From: Paraspadella gotoi
Taxonomy: Eukaryota; Chaetognatha
Length of the DNA: 64,000 nucleotides
Assembly: GCA_051294375.1 (NCBI GenBank)
Contig: CM119263.1
Span: 26,390,758-26,454,757 of the forward strand
Reading direction: 5' to 3'
The position numbers and the translations under genes were made by a program. Of this stretch, positions 43,435 to 55,919 are shown in pieces. The notes below the pieces were generated by a model, which worked only from the letters and a program-made list of their open reading frames with translations, did no database searches and was not told the origin of the DNA. Positions within the stretch are counted from its first letter, which is position 1, and each line of letters opens with the position of its first letter.

Positions 43435-45483
43435 TGAGAAAATGATTAGCCTTCGTTGCTGCGTGGGCGTCAAAAAAGAAAACTCGTCTCTGGATCTTGC
43501 GATGATCCGTTCTAGTTTTAACTAAAATAAGAAATATAGTATAGTACTAAACCTTGCCATAATGAAAAGTTTGAAATAAAAAAACGAGTATTGTGTAAAA
43601 GGTGCAACATCATATGATATTTTGAACATTTTTTTCAAAAAAAAATTTACAGTAAATGCTGCAACTTTGAAAAAATGAAAAAAATGGTAAAAAATGGACT
43701 TTTTGCTAAATATCTTTAAGCTTAATTGCTAGAGGACGAAACCCAAACTATCTTGTAGAGTGGAAAAAAATTGACTATGTTAACATACCTTGCTTATAAA
43801 TTAAGTTAGTTTTTACTAAGGAAAATTTTTTTAAAACCTATTGTTTGGTCAATTTTTGATAAAATTTTTTAAAAAATGATATTTTTAACAATGTTCGTGA
43901 AATACTTTGTAAAAAAATTATGGCGAATTGAATAAAAAAATAATTTCCTTTGTTTTGCTGAAGAATTTTAAAAAAGGATTATCGGTTAAAAAGTTATAAT
44001 TTTTTAAAATTAAAAAAAATCACTTTTTTTAATAATTATTTTTATTTAATAGGTTTGAACTAGGCTAAAGAAAAAGGGAATGCACTTTTTTTCAGAGTAA
44101 ATAAAAAAATAGTAAATTCTGATTTGACAGGGGTAACTTTAATATTTTGTCTCCCAGGTCATTAAAGTTTTTTTTAATTTTTTATAATTTTATAATGGAA
44201 TTATGACTTTTAAATAAGCGTAGTTTTTTTAATTTTTTTCTATATAAAAGAAAAGAAAAATTGACAAAGCGATTAAATGATTAAAAAATTGATAAAATGA
44301 GACAAAAAGCAACTGAGAGAAGAGTTGCTTGCTGCTTACCAGATCGAGAAAAAAAAATCATCATCTAGAGTGCCAAAGAAAAAAAACTAGTTATTCTATT
44401 TCTTTCATAAATTACCTTTGTCAAGCTTGTTCTCCAGAACTGAGTTGAATTATAATTTGTGTTAAATATTTTGCTTAATCCAAAATGTAAAAGACTTGGA
44501 AAAAAATATAATTAAGCTTGCTTGATAAATTAAGATAGATCCGACTTGTGATAAATTCATCAACTATAAAAGATATGAAATGAATAAAAATCAAGATGAA
44601 TTAAAATTAATTTTTTAAAACTAAATCGACTATTTACAATAGACTTAATTATTAACCATAAATCATGAATAGATAACAAAAAATAGAATAATTAGTTTTC
44701 TTTCTTGGCACTAAACCTTTTTTTTTTTCTCGACCAGCAAGCAGCAAGCAACTGTTTTCTCAGTTATTTACTTTCATTAATTTTACTCTTTTGTCTCATT
44801 TTATCAATTTTTAATCATTTAATCGCTTTTGTCAATTTTTCTTTTTCTTTTATATAAAAAAAATTAAAAAAAACTAACCTTATTTAAAAGTCATAATTTC
44901 CATTATAAAATATAAAAATTAAAAAAAACTTTAATGACCTGGTGAGACAAAATATTAAAGTTACCCATTGTCAAATCAGAATTTACTATTTGTTTTATTT
45001 ACTCTGAAAAAAGTGCATTCCCTTTTTCCCTTTAGCTTAGTTTCAAAACTATTAAATAAAATAATAATAAGAAAAAGTGATTTTTTTAATTTAAAAAATT
45101 ATAACTCTTTAACCGATAATCCTTTTTTTTAAAAATTCTTCAGCCAAAAACAAAGGCAATTTATTTCTTATCAATTCGCCATAATTTTTTTTACGAAATT
45201 TCACGACATTGTGAAAAATATCATTTTTTAAAAATTTTATCAAAAAATTGACCAAAACAATAGGTTTTTAAAAAATTTTCCTTAAGTAAAAAAACTAACT
45301 TAAGTTTATAATGCGAGTATGTAACATAGTCAATTTTTTCCACTCTAAGAGAGAGATGAAGATGATGATGATGAGAAAATGATTAGCCTTCGTTGCTGCG
45401 GTGGGCGTCAAAAAAGAAAACTCGTCTCTGGATCTTGCGATGATCCGTTCTAGTTTTAACTAAATAAGAAATATAGTATAGTT
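43417..45483. repeat. Long inverted repeat (~650-bp arms) bounded by 130-bp direct repeats
   Basis: Direct repeats: 43417-43545 and 45358-45483, both from a GATGATGATGAG start to ATAGTATAG. Inside, 43755-44410 pairs with 44685-45350 in inverted orientation at roughly 90% identity by eye, leaving a spacer of ~275 bases. 43546-43754 is unpaired. The sequence is AT-rich with no coding capacity. It could be a foldback transposon, an inverted duplication, or another fold-back read artefact. The transcribed form would be a near-perfect hairpin. Confidence 0.85.
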
Positions 45484-45489
45484 ATTGTA

Positions 45490-46292
45490 AAAACTTATGT
45501 AAGGAAATCTTAATAATTATAAATTGTTTTCACTATGTAAAAACTGAAAGGAATGGCCTTTATCTTTAGTGCTTTGAAGGAATTTTAATGGATTGTCCTC
45601 GCTGCACTATTTATCAATATTGGAATATTGCACTATTTTCTATCAGGATCTTTTTTATAGTTATTTTTTGTTCTTTACCAATTTTTTCTTCGCTTTTCAA
45701 GTCTCTCCTAACGCTTTCTTTTTCACGCTATCAATCCTTGTAGAAAATCTTTTGTATTTTCTATGCCTGCGGGGTCGCGCGTTCGAGGCGTCGGCCGTCG
45801 GATGAACAGATTTTGACAAGGAGCAAGGATTTCGTAGTATCTTACTAAATCACGAAGCGTAAAGAAAACGTCGAAAAATGTAGAATAAATTGTGAATTAT
45901 TTGTATTTTTGTAGAGACAAATCCATGGCAAATCAATGAAAAGTCGAAAAAATGTTTGTAATAAATCCTTGGATCCGTAAAAACTACGGTTCCAGACGGC
46001 CGATCTTTTCTTTAAAAATGATTCTGATCGAATAACAAGTGACGAGGTTTTCGGCCGAAAGAAAGCCACAAGAAAGCAACTAGAACGGTGAAAAGATAAG
46101 GTCAGCTAAGGTCAACCTAAATGACTAAAAAAGAATGACCCGACGCGAGGTAACAAAATATCTTACAATCCTGCTTGTTTTGCTTGGCTGCTTTCCTTAG
46201 GTTTTTGGTTTTTTTTTTCACATTCCATCTTGCTTTTGATATTTCACTAACGCTTCGTAAAACATCTGGTGAGTGGACCCTTCTCCTCCCTT
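45490..46292. other. Unassigned AT-rich DNA
   Basis: No gene recognised. GGGGTCGCGCGTTCGAGGC at 45771-45789 again resembles a tRNA T arm without a supporting cloverleaf. Confidence 0.4.
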
Positions 46293-47395
46293 NNNNNNNN
46301 NNNNNNNNNNNNNNNNNNNNNNNNNNNNNNNNNNNNNNNNNNNNNNNNNNNNNNNNNNNNNNNNNNNNNNNNNNNNNNNNNNNNNNNNNNNNNNNNNNNN
46401 NNNNNNNNNNNNNNNNNNNNNNNNNNNNNNNNNNNNNNNNNNNNNNNNNNNNNNNNNNNNNNNNNNNNNNNNNNNNNNNNNNTTTTTTTTTTTTTTGTTT
46501 TCGAACAAAAATCCAATCTTTTCTTCCTCCTTGTCCCGTTAGAGGAAAGAAAACGAGGGAAGAAAAAACAGAGAAGGGAAAAAAAAGATAAAAAAGAAAA
46601 CGTAAAAAAAAACAGAAGGAAGAAAAAAGAAAATCTTGCGAAAGGAAAAAAAGAGAAACGTGAGAGAAAAGAGGTCAGAGGAAAGCGACGGTCGTGTTGT
46701 GGTGAGAAATTATTGGCGTAGGCGTCAAGCCGGGCGGACGGGCGGTTGGAGAGGCTGGTTCAAAAATTAAATCCCGGAAATGAGATGCCGTGTTATGTTT
46801 ATGGTATCATGTTATGTTATGTCATGTCACTTATTGTACTATATCTTTCTTTCCATATCATTGATTTATTAATTTAATTTATGGTCATTCTCAATAGGTG
46901 ACGCTTTGTCAAATCTTTTTGCGTCTTTTTTTATTCAACACAAACGTTCATTTACAAATTATTGTACAAGTTATTGACACGCTCTCTCTCTCTCNNNNNN
47001 NNNNNNNNNNNNNNNNNNNNNNNNNNNNNNNNNNNNNNNNNNNNNNNNNNNNNNNNNNNNNNNNNNNNNNNNNNNNNNNNNNNNNNNNNNNNNNNNNNNN
47101 NNNNNNNNNNNNNNNNNNNNNNNNNNNNNNNNNNNNNNNNNNNNNNNNNCGTCGTCGTCTTCGTCGCCCTTCTTGACAGTTGAGACGAATCGAGCCATGA
47201 AGGGTTAAGCGCGGGTTCTTAGAGATCGAGCATCGACGCCAACTCGACAGTCTGCAACGCGTCATCTGGGAAGCAATGAGAGAATTATTCTCGCAAGACT
47301 CTTCAATTCTTCATACTGTCACTGAAGTTATATACTGATTTAAAGCTGACCGGGTTTTGCCCTCTTTCGTCTTCACTCGAGACTTTCCGTTCATA

Positions 47396-47475
47396 TTTGA
47401 ACGGACAAGGCTGCATTGGAAAACGTCTTCGGTGTAGTGCGACGACAATCTTATTTCGACCTTAACGGTCCATGA
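47396..47475 (+). pseudogene. Possible transposase C-terminal remnant
   Basis: A 24-codon open stretch reads KAALENVFGVVRRQSYFDL between two stop codons. The LEN-x-FG-x-(V/I)R pattern occurs near the C-terminus of P-element/THAP9-like transposases. Nothing else of such a protein was found around it, so the call is weak. Confidence 0.15.
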
Positions 47476-47499
47476 GATGTATTGTACTAAATGTATCGG

Positions 47500-48140
47500 T
47501 TCCTAATGTCAAATATTGCTCTTGGGTCCTGAAAGAAAATAGTTTCGTCAAGTGCAACCTCTATTTATCATTTCCGTTCTTAACCAATTTGTCAAAGTAT
47601 TCAACTGAATGAGTTTTGACTTTCGGGGTTCAATAATTTGGACATCTCGGTAAAGGACAGCATTTTCAATTGTTATCATCAAAAGATGTAACACCGACGG
47701 AGGAAGAAAATTGTTACTTTACCTTCATACTAATTTGTCCTAGTTGGCTGCCACGCTTGCTATCACTCTCCCCAAGTCATTACCTATTTCTCCATACAAG
47801 TTGGATATTTGACACTACATTTTTACCTTACTCGTCAGCGTCTTCCCTTTTGCCACCCTTGCCACCTCTACAACCCCCGTCACTTCTGCCACCCTTGCCA
47901 GTTGCCACCCTTGCCACTTCAACCACATCAGCCATCTTCTTTTTCCCTCGAACAAGGCAACGACGCTAATGGGGTCTTACGACGTCGAGCGATTCCGAGA
48001 AAAAAGGGAAAAAGAAAGAAAAGGAAAAAAGAGAGAAAAAAAAACATAAAAAAGGAAAAAAAGGGAATCAACGTGAGTTCGCGGTGGAATTAACGGGGAT
48101 CGATTTCGGTGAAAGGGAAGTGCAATCACGGAAATAAAGA
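47500..48140. other. Unassigned sequence with CCACCCTTGCCA repeats
   Basis: A few copies of a CACCCTTGCCACTT-like 12-18-mer at 47855-47930; otherwise no feature seen. Confidence 0.4.
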
Positions 48141-48143
48141 AGG

Positions 48144-48156
48144 AAAGAAAGTGAAA

Positions 48157-48252
<96 letters not shown>

Positions 48253-48254
48253 AA
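48144..48254. repeat. (GAAA)n microsatellite
   Basis: Long near-perfect GAAA tetranucleotide repeat. Confidence 0.95.
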
Positions 48255-48309
48255 AAAAAAGAAAGAGATAAAAACATAAAGAAAAAAGAAAAAAAGAAAG
48301 AAAGTAAAA

Positions 48310-49270
48310 AAATCAAGCAAACAAGCAAGAATTACCTGCTCTCTTCATGTTCATCGTATGCAATGTCACTATAATCGCTATCATCCTCACGTCGCTTGTA
48401 AGATCAGGAAATTCAAATTGAAATAGACATCGTTCATTTCTCTAAACAATAAAAAAGGTTTTTCTTCCTTCCATGAGAAAGAAAAACTTTTTATTGTCTA
48501 TTATCTTAACATTACATAACTAAAAGAAGCTAAAAAAAATTTCAATCGAAACCGGCGACTAATGCTCGACGTCACGACGCGATCAAATTAATTAAATCTA
48601 GAGTAGAACTACTATGAGGCTGTCGAGGCTCGGCTAAATAATTGGAAGAGTCGCTCGGTCAGAATTGCCCCGTGGAATCTGGGTTAAGTTTTGAGGAGGT
48701 GGAGACGGAAGGGCGAAGAGCAAAGCGGTTCTAATCGACTCGGCCGGAGTTCAATCGGGTCTGTGAAAAAATTGGAGGGTGAGGGGAGTTTCGAAACAAA
48801 TGGGTAAGTGGAAATAGTGACATATTGAAATAGATTGGTTATAAAAAAGCAGGGTCCTGCTATATTATTAACTTGAAAGTGTGATGGAGGCCTTAAAGTT
48901 AAACCAGTCGGGGGCAAGATAGCTTATTCATTAAAAGAATGGATAATTCATTTTCATATTGGTTGTAACAATCTCATATTCAAAACGTGTTCAAATTACG
49001 TGGTGAAAAGAAAAGGCTCCTTTTTTGGGATGGTAACGACGGAGCGGTGAAAGGGAAGGGCGATGGGGGGGCGGCGAGGGGGGGGGGGGGCGAAGGGGGG
49101 GAGAGAAATGGTGGTTAGGAAAGGAAAGATTCGTGGATTGATTAACTCGATTACCGACGAGGGCGATTTTCCCATCACCGTCTAATCCAATTGTTCGAGG
49201 AAACCGGGTCAAAACGAATGTCGGGGAGAAAGGGAGGAGATGGGGGCGAGGGGTCGAGATAAGAAGATGG
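48310..49270. other. Unassigned DNA with a G-run
   Basis: No gene. 49060-49105 contains two long G homopolymer runs in a purine-rich context (GGGGGGGCGGCGAGGGG type). Confidence 0.4.
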
Positions 49271-49299
49271 CTCGAGGAGAAAAGGGAAAGGAGAATATA

Positions 49300-49640
49300 G
49301 AAGAGGTAATAGGTTTAAAAGGCCTAAGAGGGGGGAAAAAGACTGAAGAAAGTAACACGAAAAGGTTTAAATGGTTTAAAAACAGATGGAAGCAACAGAA
49401 AAAGATTTAAAAAAAAATAAAGTAACAAGTTAAAAAAGGTTTAAAAGACTGAAGAAAATGACAAGAAAAGGGTTTTAAAGCCATGAGGTAACAGAAAAAG
49501 GTTTAAATGGTTTAAAAGGTTTAAAAGATAGAAAGAGGTAACAGGAAAACGGAAAAAGAGAAAAGGAAAACATGGGAAAGAAAAGGTAAAAGAAAAAAAG
49601 TTGAGGAGGATAACGAAAAAAATAGAATATCAGTCGATGA
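49300..49640. repeat. Purine-rich degenerate minisatellite (AAAAGGTTTAAA units)
   Basis: Repeated GGTTTAAATGGTTTAAAAG and GAAGAAAATGACAAGAAAAG units of varied length. Confidence 0.6.
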
Positions 49641-49649
49641 TGGAGAAAA

Positions 49650-51890
49650 CGGGGGCAAAATATCTTGATGGAGAATCGTGACTCGTGTGAGGAAAATCTG
49701 AAACAGAGAGAAGAAAAAAAGAGATAAATGCTACTTTATTTAAGGTAAGAGGATGTAGAAGGGAGAGAGAGAAAGATGGCGCTCGAGACTGTCTCACCGA
49801 ATTCGGTTAAGAAAGAAAGAGAAAAGTGAGTGGATGAGTATCGAGGGAAAGAAAAAGAAAGAAAAATGAAAATGTAGGTGGAACGTAAAAGCGATTGAAT
49901 TATTTATTTTTACGTTTCCTTCTCTTCTTTATTTTTTTTTCACCTCCTTTCTTTATCTACCTTTATTTTTTTCTTCTTCTTTATTTTCTTATCAGTGACC
50001 AATGTTATTGCAATGAAGGGACGAGCGAGGGTCAGAAATCGGCGGTGGAAATTGCTGACCGGAATAGAGAAAAACGTTTTATATTTAAAGTCGAAATCGT
50101 TGTTGTTTTTATTTTTTGCTTAGTTTTTTTTAAGTAAAAGAAGTTACTAAGACGAGTTGAATTGATTATAAGTAAAAAAAACATTTACAAAACCTTAGAT
50201 ACAAAGAGGCGCGTACAAAAGACAGGAGCAGAAAATAAGAGAGAGAGAGAGAAGAGCAGTGTGGAGAGAGAGAGAGAGTGAAAGAGGGTGAGCGACTCGA
50301 CTCAATTTCCGAGTCGTGGTTTTTCTTTTGCTCCTGAATTAATGGGTTGTTGTAGTTGTTGTAGTTGCTTCTGTTTTGGCCTCAGGTTAGACTCAGACTT
50401 CGACTCCTTCGCTTCGCTTCTCTTTTTCCTCTTTCCCTTTTTTCTCTTCCTTTTTCTTTTCTTCTTTCCATTTCGTTTTTCTCTATTTCTTCTTTCCGCA
50501 TTTACAGGGTCTTCCATCTGGACTAATACGAAAAGATAAAAAAAGATCAAAATAAAGAGCATTTGGGTTATAAAATTGTTTCGTATTAATAGAGAAATAC
50601 TCTTTCTACCAACTCGTAATATTCTTGCTAGGATAGTTGATATGTTATAAATATTTTTCTCAGAGGGTAAATTTCTGAAAAAGCATTTTTTATAAATTTG
50701 TACTCTGAAAGTGGATCTTATTATCAATCCTTTAGTTCCCATTAAAACAATTAATTTTTTTCATGTTTCATTTTTATGATTAATAAGATACTGTATTAAA
50801 TGTATCACGGGCAAGAATAATTTCTTTTTATAATATGAATAATACTAGATAATAATCATCATATTTTCCCTTTAAAATCTATTAAAAATAATTTCAGCTT
50901 TGGGAAAAAAATATTATGAAAGATGACTTTGTTGATAACTAATAGTTACTATAGTAAATAAGTTAGGTTTTACATGAGAATTCTTTTTTATAATAACAAA
51001 TTACCAAATTAACTTTTTATCAGAATTTTTTTTTATTTTTATGCTAGATAACTTTACAATCAGCGTTATTACTTGTTAAATTATTAAAATCTGTTAAAAT
51101 TTGGACGAAAAAATGAAGAAAAGTGACTCTGCGCTTGAGAACTTTGAAGATTTTTTAGGTCAATATTAAAGAAAAGTAGTTTTCTAGCTAATAAATATTA
51201 CAAAAATAATATACAGTAAGAGAGTTACGAGTTTAATCAAATCTTTTCGTATCAGTCTAGATTCAAGACCCTGTATGTCATTACTTTTCTCACCGTTTGT
51301 TCCTCTGGACCTCCTTTAAAATTCCCGGTTACACTCTTATACTTAAACTGACCCCGTTTCATTTTCCCCTCTTTAATTCTCCATTTTTCTGTTCTTAATA
51401 CCTCCTCAATATTTTCCTCCTTCCTTTTATCCCCTCCTCTATCCCTATTTTGTTTTGTTTTCATTTTTCCCCGTTTTTTGTTTTTCCATTTCCACATGAC
51501 TTTTTCTTAAACTTTTTTTACCTTGACTCTTGTAAATAGTTTTCAACAAAGTTTTATTTTACTTTTACATATTTTTTTCCCAAAGGTGAGACCCACTTTG
51601 GCCTAAGATCTGATCCCTCCTCATTTTTCTCCTTTTTCCAACTCCATGACTTTTTCTTGTTTCGACGCATCGGATTTTCATGGCGCCCAATTTTCGTATT
51701 ATTGACTCCTCGACAAAGCCTTGTTTCTTTCTCCAAAGCTAGTCTCTCTCTCTCTCTCTCTCTTTCTCTTCTCTTCTTCTCTTCTCTTCTCTCTTCTTTC
51801 TGTGTCTTTCCGGTGAACCGCGAACCATTCATTTCACAACCAGAGCGAGACTTTCTCCCCATTAAACCTTAGCTTCAGAAAGTGCGTTTG
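49650..51890. other. Noncoding DNA between minisatellites
   Basis: Contains GA repeats at 50240-50280, AT-rich sequence at 50740-51240 and pyrimidine-rich sequence at 51340-51800. No exon supported. Confidence 0.4.
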
Positions 51891-51894
51891 TCGC

Positions 51895-51963
<69 letters not shown>

Positions 51964-51980
51964 TCTCTCTCTCGTCTCTC
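51895..51980. repeat. (CT)n microsatellite
   Basis: CT repeat, lightly interrupted towards its 3' end. Confidence 0.95.
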
Positions 51981-51999
51981 TGCTCTCTGCTCTCGTTTT

Positions 52000-52720
52000 T
52001 TCTCTCTGACGGTGTTTACGTTTCGATGAGGCCGCTTAGCGTAATTGCACTTTCCACTCGAGGTTCCGATCCATCAGCCTTACCTAAACTTACTTTTCTT
52101 CCTCGCCGTGCTTAACTCCGTTGAGTCGTTTTGAGCATTAGTTCAAGTTCAACGTCCGTTTCGAGCGTCACGTTCGAATCTGTCTCTCGTTGCTAGGCGA
52201 TGGGGGACGCGATGAAGAAAACGACTGAACGTTTCTTTGACTTGTCAAAAGGCGATATGGATTAGCGCTGCTTCATAACGTCATCATGACACCACTGTAT
52301 TATTGTGTCATTGCCATGTATCTTACATTTTCTCGTTAATAATAAAAAATCACATTTTTCTTCAAAGTCACATTGACAATAACAAGACTCAAGAGCGACA
52401 TCATGACTCATCATGACTCAGCCTGAAATGTGATCATTGATTTCTTTAGATAAACAACTATCTCACGAAATCGTCTTCAATTGAAACGAATCTTCTACAA
52501 ACTAAAACACTGTTCTCTGTGCAATGATACGATTTCCAATTTCCAGCTGATTTCATTGTCTATTACTTTGTTCCCATAGCCAAATCTAATATCATTGCCG
52601 TCAGCGACTTTGGCGTCGCTTCTGTCAGCAAAAAACTGATCTCCGCCAGGAAATGGCATTTGCCAAAATCGGGCGAAATCTTTGGCCTCACTCGTCGTAT
52701 GCTCTCGCCCACGAGAAACT
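52000..52720. other. Unassigned mixed sequence
   Basis: An open stretch from 52545 (after TTTCCAG) to 52730 includes SDFGVASVSKKL, but it continues into CT repeat and has no start or homologue I can name. A 21-codon ATG frame lies at 52200. Neither is called a gene. Confidence 0.3.
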
Positions 52721-52724
52721 TTGT

Positions 52725-53300
52725 CTGTCTGTCTGTCTGTCTGTCAGTTTCCTCTCTCTCTCTCCACTCCTCGTCGTCTCATTCTCCTCTCTTCCCTCAT
52801 CTCTCTTCATCTCTCTCTCTCTCTCTCCCGCTCCTCTCCGTCTCTCTCTCTCTTCACGCTCTCTCTCCTCTGCTTTCTCTCCCTACTTCTTACTTCGTGC
52901 GCGACGCTTTCTTTCAGAATAGTCGTCCTTCGTTCAAACTTGTTCCCGCCTCCCAAAAAAAAAATCCGGATTCTCCGACGATTTTTCACTTTTGTTCCGA
53001 CTTTTGTCGCCGACGCGGTCTCTCAAGGCATAAATCCAAACGCTCACATCACCCTCAACCCGGTCCCTCCTCCCCGTCAGCCATCTGTCCGCTCGTAATA
53101 CCGTGAGCCGATTTTCTACCCCCAACCAGCCCAACACTCATCTCTCTCTCTTCTCTCTCTCTCCTCTCTTCTCTCTCCTCTCTCCTCCTCTCTCTCTCTA
53201 TCCTGCTCTCATCTCTCTCTCACCCTCCTTTACTTACCTCTCCATCTGCACACATCCTCGTCTCTCTCCTCTCTCGTCTTTCCATCCCTTTTATTCGCTT
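52725..53300. repeat. CTGT repeat and CT-rich low-complexity DNA
   Basis: (CTGT)n at 52725-52745, then CT-rich sequence at 52748-52880 and 53135-53290. Confidence 0.8.
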
Positions 53301-53461
53301 CGAAAGAGAGCTCCACGATTCTACGTCGAGGACAGTCACGCAGAGTGAGAGAGATCTATCATGATTTTATGATCACGAGTCGGTGTCACAAATGACAGAC
53401 TGTTGAGGCGACTATATACGGCGGGATTATTCCTTTATTCCCTTGTTTTTCCTGTTTTGTT

Positions 53462-54003
53462 TTTTCTCCCGTTGAAAGAAATAAGGCCCGTGTGGCTCCG
53501 ACGTTGTAACTCACAAAGAGGAGATAAAGTTTAAAATTATATTTTTTCTCCCATCTTATTTTAGGCTAGTAAAATTACGCACCCATTAATTATACAATCA
53601 TAGGATATTATTTTTCTCCGTCCATTGAAAATAAGGACCCGTGGTCGAAACGTTGTATTACAAAGAAGATAAGTTTAAAATTACTTTTTTCTCTCAATTT
53701 AGGCGAGTAAAATCACACGCTACTATTATACATCATATATCATTTTTCTCCCATTGAAAAATAAGGACCCGTGGTCCAACGTTGTACTTACAAAAAGAGT
53801 TAAGTTTAATATACTTTTTCTTCTAATTATAGGCTAGTAAAATTCGGCTACTATTATACATCATATATCATCTTTTTTCTCCCATTGAAATAATGGGACC
53901 CGTGGTCCAACGTTGTACTTACAAAGAGAGTTAAGTTTAAATATACTTTGTCTTTTTCTTCAATTTAGGCCTAGTAAAAATCACGTACTGAACTACATAC
54001 ATA
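53462..54003. repeat. Four tandem ~130-bp repeats
   Basis: Units begin near 53462, 53611, 53743 and 53873. Each has TTTTCTCCCATTGAAA, then a GGACCCGTGGTCC-like palindrome, CAACGTTGTA, ACAAAGAG, AAGTTTAA, and a pyrimidine tract ending in TTTAGGC. The later units are most alike. Confidence 0.85.
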
Positions 54004-54503
54004 TATCGGTTACGATTGTAATTTGAAAAACTAGAACTCAAAAATTTTTCTGACCGACCAAAGAACATAAACAAAAATATATTGACCGACGGTGGAGCGA
54101 TCGGACAGACCCCTTTTTTATTTTTCGGGCAACCGACGCCCTCCGGTTCAAGTCAAGGCACGAGCGGCGTTTCTTATTCTCGCCACCAGGGCGCACTTTT
54201 TTCTCTTTGTTCCTTTTTTTCCTCTCCAGCGCGACGAACGTTATTTATGAGGGAAAAGAGAAAAAAAAAAAACTTTCCTTTATTTTTTTCATTTATGCAT
54301 TAATGGGTTTTTTTTTTTTCCATCCAGGGAAGGAAGTTTTTATTTCAAAACTTTTCTCCCCTCATATTTTTTCACTCTTTTTTCGTTTTGTGTTTTTTTT
54401 TTTATTATCTTTTTTTTTTTTTATGGTCTTCATGGGATTTTTAATTCGGAAAAAATTATTAGTAATTCTTTCTTGTGGAGGCGAAAAAACTCGATATCCT
54501 CCC

Positions 54504-55015
54504 CGGGGAAGGGATAAAGGGAGGAATGAGGTCATTTGAGTGTTAGGGGAAAGGGGCCGGGCAAAGTGGGAGGGGAATTGGGGGGGAAGGGATAAAGGGA
54601 GGAATGAGGTGGCATTTGGGTGTTAGGGGAAAGGGGCCGGGCAAAGTGGGTGGAGAATTGGGGGGAAGGGATAAGGGAGGATGAGGTGCATTTGGGTGTT
54701 TAGGGAGAAGGCCGGGCAAGTGGGAGAGGGAATTGGGGGAAGGGATAAAGGGAGGAATGAGGTGCAACTTGGGTGTTAGGGGAAAGGGGCGGGCAAAGTA
54801 GGAGGGGAATTGGGGGAGGGATTAAAGGGGGAGGAATGAGGTGCATTTGGGGGTAGCGGAAAGGGGGCGGCAAAGTGGGAGGGGAATTGGGGGAAGGGAT
54901 AAAGGGAGGAATGATGCATTATGGGGTTAGGGGGAATGGGGGCGGGCAAGGTGGGAGGGGAATTGGTTTGGGGGTTGGGAGAAAGAGGGCGGGCAAAGCG
55001 GAAGGGGAATTGGTT
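54504..55015. repeat. G-rich ~77-bp minisatellite, about 6 units
   Basis: Units start near 54541, 54621, 54697, 54774, 54852 and 54925 (spacing 80, 76, 77, 78, 73). Each contains TTAGGGGAAAGGGGCCGGGC, GGGAGGGGAATTGGGGG and GGGATAAAGGGAGG. The array meets a 25-N gap at 55044, with the same 22-base sequence (TTGAAAAGTGGTTATGAAAAG type) on both sides. Confidence 0.9.
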
Positions 55016-55746
55016 GGTTATGTTGAAAAGTGGTTATGAAAAGNNNNNNNNNNNNNNNNNNNNNNNNNAGTTGAAAAGTGGTTATGAAAAGGCAAAAAAG
55101 GAAATAAGAATTATAGAAGGAAATGTTTAAGAGACAAGTTAAGGGAAAGGTGAGTAAAAGAAAAGAATTATAAGAAAGTAAAACAAGCGCCATCTTGCAT
55201 TGAAACTTGTCCCACATGGAACCAGATATTTGCGTCACCTATGACGCCATTCCGTTCACCCTTCACGTGTCAACCTCATCCAGCGCTTCGTCACCTGATC
55301 CTTCTTGATCGATATGTTATTGTAATTATCGTTCGCTTTGAAAATAGGATTGTGTGGCGAATCCTAAATTTTGTATTTCGATCAAGACGTATCAGGATTC
55401 TTAATTATAGAGTTTAAAAAGTAAGATTTTCTTAGAGGAGCTGAGATAAAGTTTAAACTATCAAAAGTGTTTTCTCTTCACCTCAGGCACATTTTGTCAC
55501 AGAAGACGTCTTTTTTTTATTCTCAAAGTTTAAAAAAAAAATTGGAGGAAGCAAATTTTTGAGTTAAAAAAGTTATAATATTACATCATCTAACAATTAG
55601 TTATATACCTAATGTTATTTTCTCATGATTTACCGGAGGCGTCTCCCGTTTATTGTGTTCTTTAAACTGCGATATCACAACGGAGCGCACGACCTCCTTC
55701 CTTAACATTTCCGGTTTCTTTCGAATGCCCAAGAGGGAGAGTACGA

Positions 55747-55872
<126 letters not shown>

Positions 55873-55919
55873 GTCTTTCTCTCTCGTTTCAATTTTGCGG
55901 TCACAATTTTTTTTCACCT

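Noticed and set aside
52545-53106. Open stretch with SDFGVA that looks like a protein kinase activation segment
   Set aside because: None of the surrounding kinase motifs (HRD, APE, VAIK) is present, and the frame runs straight into CT repeat.
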